Source: Marisediminitalea aggregata (lineage in GTDB: Bacteria > Pseudomonadota > Gammaproteobacteria > Enterobacterales > Alteromonadaceae). Taken from it: DNA of 64,000 bases. The notes below the pieces were generated by a model that saw only the letters and a program-made list of their open reading frames with translations, was not told the origin of the DNA and made no database searches. A program made the translations under genes and the position numbers. The stretch covers positions 236,339 to 300,338 of the forward strand of contig NZ_FQWD01000007.1 of the NCBI RefSeq assembly GCF_900129565.1, given 5' to 3'. This document shows positions 43,484-52,389 of this stretch, one piece after another (position 1 is the stretch's first letter; each line of letters starts with the position of its first letter).

Positions 43484-43520
43484 AAACGGGCCCAGTATTA
43501 ACTGCACGGCCCGTTTTTTA
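43484..43520 (+). terminator. Terminator after the Yip1 gene
   Basis: The stem AAACGGGCC/GGCCCGTTT with a 15-base loop is followed by TTTTTATT. It overlaps the last bases of the convergent DUF3025 gene. Confidence 0.85.
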
Positions 43521-44381
43521 TTTCCCAACCAAAGGTAATTGTAACGTAGGCTGTGCATTTGCAGACAGCGGGCGAAAATAATCGCGGTTTGCATAAAACG
43601 CGTCTGTTTGGCCTTCACTCCAGTCCGGCACCCCAAGCACAGGCAATGGCTTTAATACCTGTTTACTGCTCAACCCATCAAATTCCAACAGTCGTTGTTC
43701 GAGCGCCTGATCTGCTAACGCATATTGACGGGCTGTCGATGCAGCAATAAATTCATCGGGCACAACCACCGCCAGCCATTTAGCGGTTAATCCAATAAAC
43801 GGATTGAGCAACATTTCATAGATTGCATGCCCGAAAATAAGCGGAAATACCTGCGCGCCCCAGACTTGCTGATATTCACAAAAGGCTCGCTGCCATTGGT
43901 GCTTTGCCAACGCTTCAAGCAAATTATTCCCCTGTTCAAGACAGGAAGCCGGCACCGCTAACACGACTCCGCATTCATCGAAATGAGTCATACGGTTTCG
44001 TCGAGGCGTACGAGGATGTGCACCAAACGCCTTGATATCAGCAATATGAAAGCGATTCAGCCGTTGTTTACTGTTTGGGAATAGCATCCAAATCATTGCA
44101 TTGAAGGCATCATGCCAGTTGCGATCCCGCGTTGGTACCTGAGCGGCCTCAGCCACAATCGTCTCGTAATACCTCGGGTCATGCTCAAACTGCTGCGCTT
44201 CAACAAACTCAGGTGCATGTTTTTCAGTCTGCCCCGAAAAGCCTTCTGCCAATTGATTTAGCTGCTTGATATCTGGCGTATCACTGATGTCCTGTATATT
44301 AAAATACTCAAACAAAGTACGAAGGGGTAAGGACAAAGAAGCACGGTGGCTCAATGATTGGTTGACTGCGACAGATTTCAT
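43518..44381 (-). CDS. DUF3025 domain-containing protein
   Basis: This 287-residue cytosolic protein carries the DUF3025 core RNWHDAFNAMIWMLFPNSK and RRNRMTHFDECGVVLA (about residues 92-145), followed by FGHAIYEMLLNPF. No membrane segment or known catalytic motif is visible. It is divergent from the M28 peptidase gene. The family is common in beta- and gammaproteobacteria and has no assigned function. Confidence 0.87.
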   Translation of the reverse strand: MKSVAVNQSLSHRASLSLPLRTLFEYFNIQDISDTPDIKQLNQLAEGFSGQTEKHAPEFVEAQQFEHDPRYYETIVAEAAQVPTRDRNWHDAFNAMIWMLFPNSKQRLNRFHIADIKAFGAHPRTPRRNRMTHFDECGVVLAVPASCLEQGNNLLEALAKHQWQRAFCEYQQVWGAQVFPLIFGHAIYEMLLNPFIGLTAKWLAVVVPDEFIAASTARQYALADQALEQRLLEFDGLSSKQVLKPLPVLGVPDWSEGQTDAFYANRDYFRPLSANAQPTLQLPLVGK

Positions 44382-44453
44382 GCTGAATGATTGGTTGTTG
44401 CGACCGATTTATCTATACTGGGTCGCTATTGTAATGCAATCAGAGATAATAAT

Positions 44454-46082
44454 ATGAAAAAAATCTTCCTGCCTCTGGTGATGTCTGGCTGCGCAATGAT
44501 CGCTGCCTGTTCACCCGAGACCCCGACAGAAAAAAACAACTTTGATGATGTTTACGCGTCAATTACGCCGGAAAAAATTGCGCCTGCGCTAAAAACCCTG
44601 GCATCCGATGAATTTGAAGGCCGTTTACCCACCACAGAGGGCGAACGCAAAACGCTGGATTACCTGACAAAAGAATTCAAACGCATGGGCTTAAAGCCGG
44701 GTAATGGCGATAGCTATTTACAGGAAGTGGCCTTAATGGAAATCACCGCTGATCCCAATATGGTGATGACGATTGGCGATAATGAGTTTGTGTATAAAAC
44801 AGATATGGTCGCGTCGTCAAAACGCGAGCAGTCTGTTGTGTCACTGGAAAATTCCGAGCTGGTATTTGTTGGATACGGTGTTAATGCCCCGGAGTACGAC
44901 TGGAACGATTATGAAGGCTTGGATGTCACCGGCAAAACCGTAGTCATTCTGGTAAACGACCCTGGTTTTGAAAACCCTGAAAGCGGTAAATTCCAGAGCA
45001 CCACCATGACCTACTACGGTCGCTGGAGCTACAAATACGAAGAAGCAAGCCGTCAAGGCGCAGCCGGCGCTATTATCGTTCACGAAACCGCCCCGGCCTC
45101 TTATGGATGGTCGGTGGTTGCAAATAGCTGGAGCGGCCCACAATACGGCCTGGTTAGCCCGGACAAGGGCGCAAGTCGCGTAGCGGTCGAAGGATGGCTG
45201 ACTCTGGAAGCCGCTACAAAAGTGTTTGCTGATGCAGGCCTCGATTTTTCTGCTGAGAAAGCCAAAGCGATGCAAGGTCCTTATTCAAAAGCACTTGGTC
45301 AATCAATGACGGTAACCGTAAATAACACCTTTAAAGCATCTAAGAGCTACAACGTACTGGCTACGCTGCCTGGCACTGAAAAGCCGGATGAGCATGTTAT
45401 TTACACGTCTCACTGGGACCATCTGGGTAAAGATGAGAGCCTTGAGGGCGACCAAATCTACAACGGCGCCCATGACAATGCGACAGGGACAGCTGCCGCA
45501 CTAGTGATGGCTGAAGCCTTTACCCAACTAACGCCAGCGCCCAAGCGTTCAATCTCATTCCTGATTGTCACGGCGGAAGAACAAGGCTTACTGGGTTCAA
45601 AGTACTACGCGGATAACCCGGTTATTCCATTGAATAAAACCGTTGCCAACATCAATATGGACGCCATGAACGTATTGGGTAAAACCAAAGATGTGGCGGT
45701 CATTGGTATGGGTAAATCGGATCTGGAGCAGGAACTGACTGTTGCAGCCCAGCGTCAGGGCCGCGTTCTGGCACAGGAAGACCGTCCTGAAGCCGGATAT
45801 TACTACCGCTCAGATCACTTTAGCTTTGCTAAGGCGGGTGTACCTGCGCTATACGCGAAAGGTGGAAAAGAGCCGTTTGACGAAGCCACGGCAAAATACC
45901 GCAAACACATGAAAGTGGTGGTTACCGGGTGCTATCACCAGGTCTGCGACAAATTCCGCGATGGCTGGGATTTAAGTGGCATATCGCAGGATACCCAATT
46001 ACTTATGGAAGTGGGTTACATGGTAGCCAACAAAGAGGCCTGGCCAACCTGGAGTGAATCCAGCGAATTCCAGCGTCCCTAA
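44454..46082 (+). CDS. M28 family zinc aminopeptidase with PA domain
   Basis: This 542-residue lipoprotein (lipobox IAAC) starts MKKIFLPLVM at 44454; an in-frame ATG 21 codons earlier gives no signal peptide at its end. An N-terminal M28 part precedes a protease-associated domain (about residues 130-280, with GAAGAIIVHE). The di-zinc catalytic domain follows, with SHWDHLG, HDNATGTAA, TAEEQGLLGS and the C-terminal SDHFSF. These supply the His, Asp and Glu ligands and the catalytic Glu. It probably acts in the periplasm on peptides or amino-terminal residues. Confidence 0.92.
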   Translation: MKKIFLPLVMSGCAMIAACSPETPTEKNNFDDVYASITPEKIAPALKTLASDEFEGRLPTTEGERKTLDYLTKEFKRMGLKPGNGDSYLQEVALMEITADPNMVMTIGDNEFVYKTDMVASSKREQSVVSLENSELVFVGYGVNAPEYDWNDYEGLDVTGKTVVILVNDPGFENPESGKFQSTTMTYYGRWSYKYEEASRQGAAGAIIVHETAPASYGWSVVANSWSGPQYGLVSPDKGASRVAVEGWLTLEAATKVFADAGLDFSAEKAKAMQGPYSKALGQSMTVTVNNTFKASKSYNVLATLPGTEKPDEHVIYTSHWDHLGKDESLEGDQIYNGAHDNATGTAAALVMAEAFTQLTPAPKRSISFLIVTAEEQGLLGSKYYADNPVIPLNKTVANINMDAMNVLGKTKDVAVIGMGKSDLEQELTVAAQRQGRVLAQEDRPEAGYYYRSDHFSFAKAGVPALYAKGGKEPFDEATAKYRKHMKVVVTGCYHQVCDKFRDGWDLSGISQDTQLLMEVGYMVANKEAWPTWSESSEFQRP

Positions 46083-46093
46083 CAACTGTTTTG

Positions 46094-46123
46094 GCGGTTG
46101 TGCTCCACGCTGAGCATAACCGC
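46094..46123 (+). terminator. Hairpin after the M28 peptidase gene
   Basis: A 12-bp stem with one G-U pair (GCGGTTGTGCTC against GAGCATAACCGC) and a 6-base loop starts 12 bases after the stop. The tail is pyrimidine-rich (TTCCCTCCCCTTTATTT) rather than pure T. Confidence 0.55.
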
Positions 46124-46370
46124 TTCCCTCCCCTTTATTTGCGCTACTTTCACACAGCATTCACGCTACCCGGGCTATCCTGCTTATTTTTTATACTTAA
46201 TAGCGAATTAATCAAAGATTAAGCTTGCATTTTTATCTCATGCTGGCACATTCAGTACTCGCGAGTGAAAAGGTTTTATCCTGCAAAAAAATAATCCACC
46301 GCTGTATATCAATTCGAGCACCGACAGAAAACATTATCCTTTAACTATGTGACAAGAGAGAACGCTTCCT

Positions 46371-48038
46371 ATGTGTGGTATTTTCGGTATCTTAGATATC
46401 AAAACCGATGTGTCTGAACTCAGAACCCAAGCACTTGAATTAACCAAAACGCTGCGTCACCGTGGCCCTGACTGGTCGGGTATCTGGAATAATGACAATA
46501 CCATCTTGTGTCACGAGCGTTTAGCTATCGTCGATGTCGACACTGGCGCACAACCGCTTATCAGCGATAACGGTCAGCAAATCCTGGCGGTTAACGGTGA
46601 AATCTACAACCACAAGCAGTTGGCTAAAGATTTGGCTACCCCATACAACTTTAAAACCCGTTCTGATTGCGAGGTGATTTTACCTCTGTATCAACAACGC
46701 GGTGTAGAGTTTATTGACGATTTACAAGGCATGTTTGCCTTCGTTCTTTATGACGAAGCGCAGGATTCCTACCTGATTGCCCGTGACCATATTGGTATTA
46801 TCCCGCTATATACAGGTTACGACGAGCACGGTAATTTCTACGTAGCATCAGAAATGAAAGCCCTGGCGCCTGTGTGTAAAACAATCAGTGAATTCCCTCC
46901 GGGCCACTACATGTGGAGCAAAACCGGCGAATTAGTGAAATACTACAAGCGCGACTGGATGGAGTACGATGCCGTTAAAGATAACGAAACCAGCATCGAC
47001 GACCTTCGCGAAGCGTTTGAAAAAGCAGTAAAATCTCACCTGATGTCAGACGTACCTTACGCCGTATTGTTGTCGGGTGGTTTGGATTCATCACTGGTGT
47101 CTGCCGTTGCGGCTAAATACGTTGCTAAGCGCGTTGAAGATGAAGACAAGTCTGATGCCTGGTGGCCACGTCTGCACTCGTTTGCCGTAGGCCTTGAAGG
47201 CGCCCCTGACTTACTGGCTGCCAAAAAAGTAGCCGACATGATTGGTACCGTGCATCACGAGATCCACTTCACCATTCAGGAAGGCCTGGATGCGATCCGC
47301 GACGTTATTTACCATCTGGAAACCTACGACACGACGACTATTCGTGCCGCTACGCCTATGTACCTGATGACCCGTAAGATCAAAGCAATGGGTATCAAAA
47401 TGGTTCTGTCTGGCGAAGGTTCAGATGAAATCTTTGGTGGTTACCTGTATTTCCACAAAGCGCCGAATGCCAAAGAATTCCACGAAGAAACCGTGCGTAA
47501 GCTTGACCGCCTGCACATGTTTGACTGTGCGCGCGCCAACAAAGCCACGTCAGCATGGGGTGTAGAAGCACGTGTACCGTTCCTGGACAAAGAGTTCATG
47601 GACGTTGCCATGCGCCTGAACCCGAAAGACAAAATGTGTGGTAACGGCAAAATGGAAAAATACATTTTGCGTGAAGCCTTCGACAATGGTGATACCCTGC
47701 CGCCAGAAGTACTGTGGCGCCAGAAAGAACAGTTTGGTGACGGTGTGGGTTATTCATGGATTGACTCAATCAAAGATTTTGTTGAGAACGAAGTGAGCGA
47801 CCAGCAACTTGCCTCTGCTGAATTCCGCTTCCCAATCAACACGCCTGACACCAAAGAAGGTTACTACTACCGCACTATCTTTGAAGGTTACTTCCCTCAG
47901 GAAACCGCTGCACGCTGTGTTCCGGGCGGTAAGTCAATTGCCTGTAGTACGGTTGAAGCCCTTGAGTGGGACGAAAGCTTCAAGAACAATGCTGACCCAT
48001 CGGGTCGTTCAATGAAAGACGTTCACGGACAGTCTTAA
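46371..48038 (+). CDS. asnB: Asparagine synthase B (glutamine-hydrolysing)
   Basis: This cytoplasmic enzyme makes asparagine from aspartate, glutamine and ATP. The N-terminal glutaminase begins MCGIFGILD with the nucleophile Cys2 exposed after Met removal. The synthetase domain has the PP-loop VLLSGGLDSSLVSA and SGEGSDEIFGGYLYFHKAP. At 555 residues the length equals that of AsnB of Escherichia coli. The gene stands alone with a 288-base upstream gap, and a strong terminator follows. Confidence 0.97.
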   Translation: MCGIFGILDIKTDVSELRTQALELTKTLRHRGPDWSGIWNNDNTILCHERLAIVDVDTGAQPLISDNGQQILAVNGEIYNHKQLAKDLATPYNFKTRSDCEVILPLYQQRGVEFIDDLQGMFAFVLYDEAQDSYLIARDHIGIIPLYTGYDEHGNFYVASEMKALAPVCKTISEFPPGHYMWSKTGELVKYYKRDWMEYDAVKDNETSIDDLREAFEKAVKSHLMSDVPYAVLLSGGLDSSLVSAVAAKYVAKRVEDEDKSDAWWPRLHSFAVGLEGAPDLLAAKKVADMIGTVHHEIHFTIQEGLDAIRDVIYHLETYDTTTIRAATPMYLMTRKIKAMGIKMVLSGEGSDEIFGGYLYFHKAPNAKEFHEETVRKLDRLHMFDCARANKATSAWGVEARVPFLDKEFMDVAMRLNPKDKMCGNGKMEKYILREAFDNGDTLPPEVLWRQKEQFGDGVGYSWIDSIKDFVENEVSDQQLASAEFRFPINTPDTKEGYYYRTIFEGYFPQETAARCVPGGKSIACSTVEALEWDESFKNNADPSGRSMKDVHGQS

Positions 48039-48058
48039 TTACGCATTGATACAGACAC

Positions 48059-48088
48059 AAAAAAACCAGCGACTTCGCTGGTTTTTTT
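48059..48088. terminator. Bidirectional terminator between asnB and the binding-protein-like gene
   Basis: The stem AAAAACCAGCG/CGCTGGTTTTT with loop ACTT has T-runs on both strands and separates two convergent genes. Confidence 0.93.
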
Positions 48089-48114
48089 ATGCCTGATTAA
48101 CAGATATATACCGC

Positions 48115-49053
48115 TCAATCGTCGTTGACGTTTGGTGTATGCTTTTCCGGGTCAAACCACAAGGCTTTGTCATCGAGAGGGGTGCCCGGCGGCAACAGAG
48201 GGTTGTCGATATGAAACACTTTGCGATTGCCAATATCCACTTTTAACAACGCTTCCCGGTGGTGGCTAATAAAAATATTATCAAAAGAACCATCTTCTAA
48301 CGCACGTCGCAGGCCTGTTTCAATCAGGCGTGCCATGGTCGGATTAGCGCGGTTTACGAAATAGTACATCGCCGTTGGGTAATGAATGACGAGGTCTTTC
48401 TCCAGCACGATGTCCGGGTCCAGAGACGAGTAATTGAGCTCATCGAGTACCTCACTCACTGCCCGCGGGAAAAAGTCGCCCTGGCGTAACGCTAAACGAC
48501 TAAAAGCCTCCGGAAAGTCGGTTACAGTCAGTACGTTAAACCCGTTAGACTGAAGAATTTTCGTATCTGGCCATTCCGCGCCCTGCAAAGGAGTCAGTTT
48601 GGTTAACGATTGAAAATCAGTCACTTTCTCAAACCGGTCTTCCAGGCTTTGATTAATTAAAAACACCCGCCAACCAATCAGGCCTTTATGGATAGGAATG
48701 CGAATGGGCAATAACTCTTTCTCGCGCTGCGTGTCGGTCATCACCCACAGAATATTAATCTCGCGGTTTTCTTTTAGCTGACGAATTGATTTCCCTTGCA
48801 GCAAAATTCGCTCAGATGGCGTTAATGTATACCGCACACCGGTTTTGCTCAGTGCGAGCTTTAACAAAGTAAGGGGGTAGTCATGACGTTGATCGTTTTC
48901 GTCTATTGGCCGTGGGTAATGAATTGACCAGTTTGCTGCTAACGCACTTCCCGGTGCCATAAAAACACCCATAGCGGCAATAAACAATGTAATCGTCTTC
49001 CAGCTCATACGCTTTACTCGTTTTGACACTCTGTTTGTCAGCGTAACAAACAT
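48115..49053 (-). CDS. Periplasmic solute-binding-protein-like protein
   Basis: This 312-residue protein has a signal peptide (hydrophobic core TITLFIAAMGVFMAP, cut near SALA-ANW) and the two-lobed layout of family 3 solute-binding proteins. It carries weakly conserved landmarks such as TPSERILLQGKSIRQLKENREI. No permease or ATPase gene is adjacent, so it may sense rather than transport. It directly follows the queE stop. Met16 (49008) is an alternative start closer to the signal peptide. Confidence 0.7.
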   Translation of the reverse strand: MFVTLTNRVSKRVKRMSWKTITLFIAAMGVFMAPGSALAANWSIHYPRPIDENDQRHDYPLTLLKLALSKTGVRYTLTPSERILLQGKSIRQLKENREINILWVMTDTQREKELLPIRIPIHKGLIGWRVFLINQSLEDRFEKVTDFQSLTKLTPLQGAEWPDTKILQSNGFNVLTVTDFPEAFSRLALRQGDFFPRAVSEVLDELNYSSLDPDIVLEKDLVIHYPTAMYYFVNRANPTMARLIETGLRRALEDGSFDNIFISHHREALLKVDIGNRKVFHIDNPLLPPGTPLDDKALWFDPEKHTPNVNDD

Positions 49054-49731
49054 TCAGGCAATTCCCACATATTTATGAGTTTGCAGCGATAAGCGCCAGT
49101 TACGGTCAATGCAGGTTTTTATTGCCAGCTCTGTTGCCCTGGCCTGCTGACTGATGGGTTGTAAGCACACCACTTTATCCGTCAGGTCAATACCAGCTAG
49201 CAGCGCGTCCAGTTCGTCGACATGTTTTTGCATCGCAATCGGGTGTTTTATTTCATTTGCACGTTGCAGTGCGCTGGTGAGTACATCATAACCGCCTTTC
49301 ATATTTACCTTAGGTGATACTGTGACCCAGGTCTGTTGAGCGCATTTCGCTTCAAATGTGCCACTGGTCTCAATTTGAGATGTAAAGCCGCGTTCATGCA
49401 ACAGCTCGGTTATTCCTGTGAGGTCGTACATACAGGGTTCACCACCGGTTATGACAACATGTTTGGCGTTGTAACCTTGTTGCTCAAACAGCGCCAGCAA
49501 ACCCAAATCAGAAATACCAAAGAAGCGTTCAGACTCTTCGCTTTTGTTAATAACAGCATCAACGCTGTCGATCAGGTTTTCATCGAGCGTCCAGGTGTGC
49601 TTGGTATCACACCAGGGGCACCCTACCGGACAACCTTGTAATCGCACAAAGATAGCAGGCACGCCGGTGTAGACACCTTCGCCCTGAATAGTTTCGAACA
49701 TTTCGTTAATGTTGAGTACCTGATCTGTCAA
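49054..49731 (-). CDS. queE: 7-carboxy-7-deazaguanine synthase QueE
   Basis: This radical SAM enzyme of queuosine biosynthesis converts 6-carboxy-tetrahydropterin to 7-carboxy-7-deazaguanine. The iron-sulfur motif is CPVGCPWC (C-x3-C-x2-C, about residues 34-41), preceded by the QueE signature NEMFETIQGEGVYTG. ITGGEPCMYD is the SAM-binding GGE region. The 225-residue length is typical of the short proteobacterial form. It is divergent from queC, the next enzyme of the pathway, and shares an 85-base intergenic region with it. Confidence 0.95.
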   Translation of the reverse strand: MTDQVLNINEMFETIQGEGVYTGVPAIFVRLQGCPVGCPWCDTKHTWTLDENLIDSVDAVINKSEESERFFGISDLGLLALFEQQGYNAKHVVITGGEPCMYDLTGITELLHERGFTSQIETSGTFEAKCAQQTWVTVSPKVNMKGGYDVLTSALQRANEIKHPIAMQKHVDELDALLAGIDLTDKVVCLQPISQQARATELAIKTCIDRNWRLSLQTHKYVGIA

Positions 49732-49816
49732 ATCTGTAATCCTGTCGTCTTGATAGTTGGGATTTTAGCAGGGATAGCTTAAAATTCCGTTATGTTTTCT
49801 ATAATTATACTCCGTT

Positions 49817-50476
49817 ATGTCTGAAAAAGTGATTGTGATCTACTCCGGTGGCATGGACAGCTACACCGTTCTGAACAAAGCCATTGAAGATGGAAAGACT
49901 CCCTATGCCCTGTCTTTTGACTATGGCCAGCGCCATAAGAAAGAACTGGATTATGCTGCCAACGTCTGCAAAGAGCTGGGCATCTCCCACAAAATCGTGG
50001 ACATCTCAGCAATTAACAGTTTGGTTGGAGGCTCAGCGCTAACCGACGATATTGAGGTGCCTGAGGGCCATTACGAAGAGCCAAGTATGAAGCAAACTGT
50101 GGTACCAAACCGCAATATGATTTTGTTGTCTCTGGCTGTTGGCTATGCGGTAAGCATGGAAGCCAATAAAGTGTATTACGGTGCACACTCAGGTGATCAC
50201 GCGATTTATCCGGATTGCCGCCCTGAATTCGTAGAAAAAATGAATGACGTTTGTGCCATTGCTAACTACGAAGCGATAGAAATTGTGACGCCCTACCTGA
50301 AAGTAAGTAAAACCGCTATCTTGACTGACGGTCTTCGAATGGGCCTGGACTATGGTAAAAGCTGGACGTGCTACAACGGGCGCGAACATGCCTGTGGTAA
50401 ATGCGGCGCTTGTCAGGAACGTCTGGAAGCTTTTCGAGACAATAACGCCACGGATCCGCTAGAGTACGAAAGTTAA
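49817..50476 (+). CDS. queC: 7-cyano-7-deazaguanine synthase QueC
   Basis: QueC converts the QueE product to preQ0 with ATP and ammonia. The PP-loop ATP site is [13 protein letters not shown] near the N-terminus. The zinc-binding cysteines are in [18 protein letters not shown] (about residues 187-204). At 219 residues the length is typical. The upstream region has a perfect -10 box TATAAT (49800-49805) ending only 11 bases before the ATG, and no Shine-Dalgarno sequence. The mRNA may therefore have almost no leader, or the true -10 lies elsewhere. A 9-base repeat CCGTTATGT occurs at 49787-49795 and again over the start codon. Confidence 0.96.
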   Translation: MSEKVIVIYSGGMDSYTVLNKAIEDGKTPYALSFDYGQRHKKELDYAANVCKELGISHKIVDISAINSLVGGSALTDDIEVPEGHYEEPSMKQTVVPNRNMILLSLAVGYAVSMEANKVYYGAHSGDHAIYPDCRPEFVEKMNDVCAIANYEAIEIVTPYLKVSKTAILTDGLRMGLDYGKSWTCYNGREHACGKCGACQERLEAFRDNNATDPLEYES

Positions 50477-50539
50477 TCACTACTACACGATATTACTTTT
50501 CGTCATACACTGACGAATAAGCAACACGAGCTCAAATAA

Positions 50540-50571
50540 AAACAGGCCAGACATTGCTGTCTGGCCTGTTT
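50540..50571. terminator. Terminator between queC and the LysR gene
   Basis: A perfect 13-bp stem AAACAGGCCAGAC/GTCTGGCCTGTTT with loop ATTGCT. The T-run is better on the minus strand (GTTTTTATTT), so it mainly ends the LysR gene and probably also queC. Confidence 0.88.
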
Positions 50572-50600
50572 AAAACCTGACTTTACCGATTGCTGTCTGA

Positions 50601-51530
50601 TTACTTCTGACTCTCGGTAATAAAGTAACCCAACTCTTTAATGCAGTATCGCAATACAGGATTCAGTCGGGTATTTTTACCGTTCATGACGAACAGCTCA
50701 TGACTGAAGGTAAACAAGTTACCATTAGCAATAGGCACCAACCCCAGTGCAACCCCCTGCTCTTTTGCCATGTAATCCGGCAGTAACGCAACGTATTCAC
50801 CAGTCATCATTGCTGACATCGCCGCATCAAATGAATCTGAAAACGTTTGGATGGCCAAGCGACTGTCGCCGTCAATGTAGTTAGCCGATGACAAACCCGA
50901 AATCCCGATTGCCGGGTAATCTTCAATGCGAATATTGTCGGGTAATGCATCAACGTCGCGGTATTTCGCTAGCGGGTGCGAAGGCGCACAATAAAGGCGA
51001 CCGTTACACGAGGTACCTATGGTATGAAATGTGACCGACTCAGGTTTCACCATATCGTACGTAGACACTACTAGGTGGCACTCACCCGACAACGCCACGT
51101 GTTCCACTTCATTATATAGTCGGGTTTGAATGTTGACGTGAATATCGTCGAACTTTTTCATGGTGCTTTTTACTGCCCGGCTTACAGCCAGATGTATAGA
51201 GAGCGGCAGACCTGCCATCAACACCAATGTAATATGACCTGAATAATCATCATGCAAAGACTTGAGGTTAAAAACAAAGTTATCAAACGCGTTGAATATA
51301 CGTTTGGTTTCCTGAAAGACTACCTCGCCTTCTTTAGTCATTTGAAAACCACCGCGACCGCGGTGACACAAAACCAGATCCAGTCGTTCTTCAAGCTTTT
51401 TAATTGCCGCGCTGATATTGGGGCGTTGCATACGTAACACCGGTTCAGCAGCGGTAAATCCATTACAACTTGCTACTGCATAAAACACCCGTAGCAACTT
51501 AATATCTGACTCTTGCAATCGATTTAACAT
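50601..51530 (-). CDS. LysR family transcriptional regulator
   Basis: This 309-residue DNA-binding regulator has the LysR winged helix-turn-helix at residues 8-65 (FTAAEPVLRMQRPNISAAIK, then LEERLDLVLCHRGRGG) and a C-terminal two-lobed effector domain. It is a single gene between queC and the AT-rich insert. No divergent enzyme gene suggests a target, because the next upstream gene on the plus strand belongs to the insert. Confidence 0.92.
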   Translation of the reverse strand: MLNRLQESDIKLLRVFYAVASCNGFTAAEPVLRMQRPNISAAIKKLEERLDLVLCHRGRGGFQMTKEGEVVFQETKRIFNAFDNFVFNLKSLHDDYSGHITLVLMAGLPLSIHLAVSRAVKSTMKKFDDIHVNIQTRLYNEVEHVALSGECHLVVSTYDMVKPESVTFHTIGTSCNGRLYCAPSHPLAKYRDVDALPDNIRIEDYPAIGISGLSSANYIDGDSRLAIQTFSDSFDAAMSAMMTGEYVALLPDYMAKEQGVALGLVPIANGNLFTFSHELFVMNGKNTRLNPVLRYCIKELGYFITESQK

Positions 51531-51733
51531 GGTCGCACCGTCTTTTGTTTTAGGTATAGTTATTGATACTCAAACCATAATAGGCAGAGAAACCAACATT
51601 TACAATCACATTTTGAGCAGAATGTTTGTAAATTTTTAGATAACCCGCCCTGCTTGCAAAAAAGTCGTTACATACTGGCGCTAGCAATGGTTGCAGCAAG
51701 CGCGATAATCAGCACGCGTATGGAAGAAAATGT

Positions 51734-52264
51734 GTGAATACAGTCAGTATGACCAAGTTAATTCGAGTCGCACTTATTGCCTTAGTGATAACATGGCTCT
51801 GCACTTTCGTCATGCCCGGTCATCGGCAACAGATCGTCGAAGAAGATATTCAGTTGCGCGTCAAATCCCCTTCTTTACAACAAAAGCAAAAGATCTGCTT
51901 TAACAAGGCATTGACGGCCATAGAAAGCCTGACCGCTGATACCTGTATCGAGTTTGCTGTTAAGGAAAATAAACTGTACGAGCTCGTTATCCGAAGTATC
52001 GATAACAAGGTAAGTTATGCGTATACATTGGATAGTAAAGAAGCTAAGTTTGATAAGCGAGCTATAGAGTGGTTTGCTGAGTACGGGCCAATGATTACGC
52101 AAGCCGTATTTAAAAATAACGCTCAGAACAAATTAACTCTCATTGGTTTTACGCAATTGCGAAGTACTGAAAACGTTTCATTGTTTACATTTTATACAAA
52201 AGTAAATACTTATCTGGCAAACATGATTGATTCTGTAGATATTGCGAGGACTCAGATTATATGA
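51734..52264 (+). CDS. Small membrane-anchored protein of unknown function
   Basis: This 176-residue protein has one N-terminal transmembrane segment (about residues 8-26, LIRVALIALVITWLCTFVMPG) and an otherwise soluble, probably extracytoplasmic region with two cysteines (CFNKAL, DTCIEF) that could form a disulfide. GTG 51734 with GGAAG upstream is the likely start; ATG 51749 is the alternative. The sequence is AT-rich like the helicase gene 125 bases downstream and unlike the flanks. I recognise no family. Together they may have been acquired as one piece. Confidence 0.6.
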   Translation: MNTVSMTKLIRVALIALVITWLCTFVMPGHRQQIVEEDIQLRVKSPSLQQKQKICFNKALTAIESLTADTCIEFAVKENKLYELVIRSIDNKVSYAYTLDSKEAKFDKRAIEWFAEYGPMITQAVFKNNAQNKLTLIGFTQLRSTENVSLFTFYTKVNTYLANMIDSVDIARTQII

Positions 52265-52389
52265 AATTACGAAACCTGTAAGCTACACAAACGTGTAAAG
52301 CACTTTCCAATTGACCCTCCATACAGTTTAAAGCAGACTTCCAATTAAAGTCCTCTCACTCTACATATATCGAACAGCAAGTATCAAAC

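Noticed and set aside
49732..49816. preQ1 riboswitch between queE and queC
   Set aside because: The gap is only 85 bases, no preQ1 aptamer hairpin or C-rich loop pattern is seen, and the leader before queC is too short.
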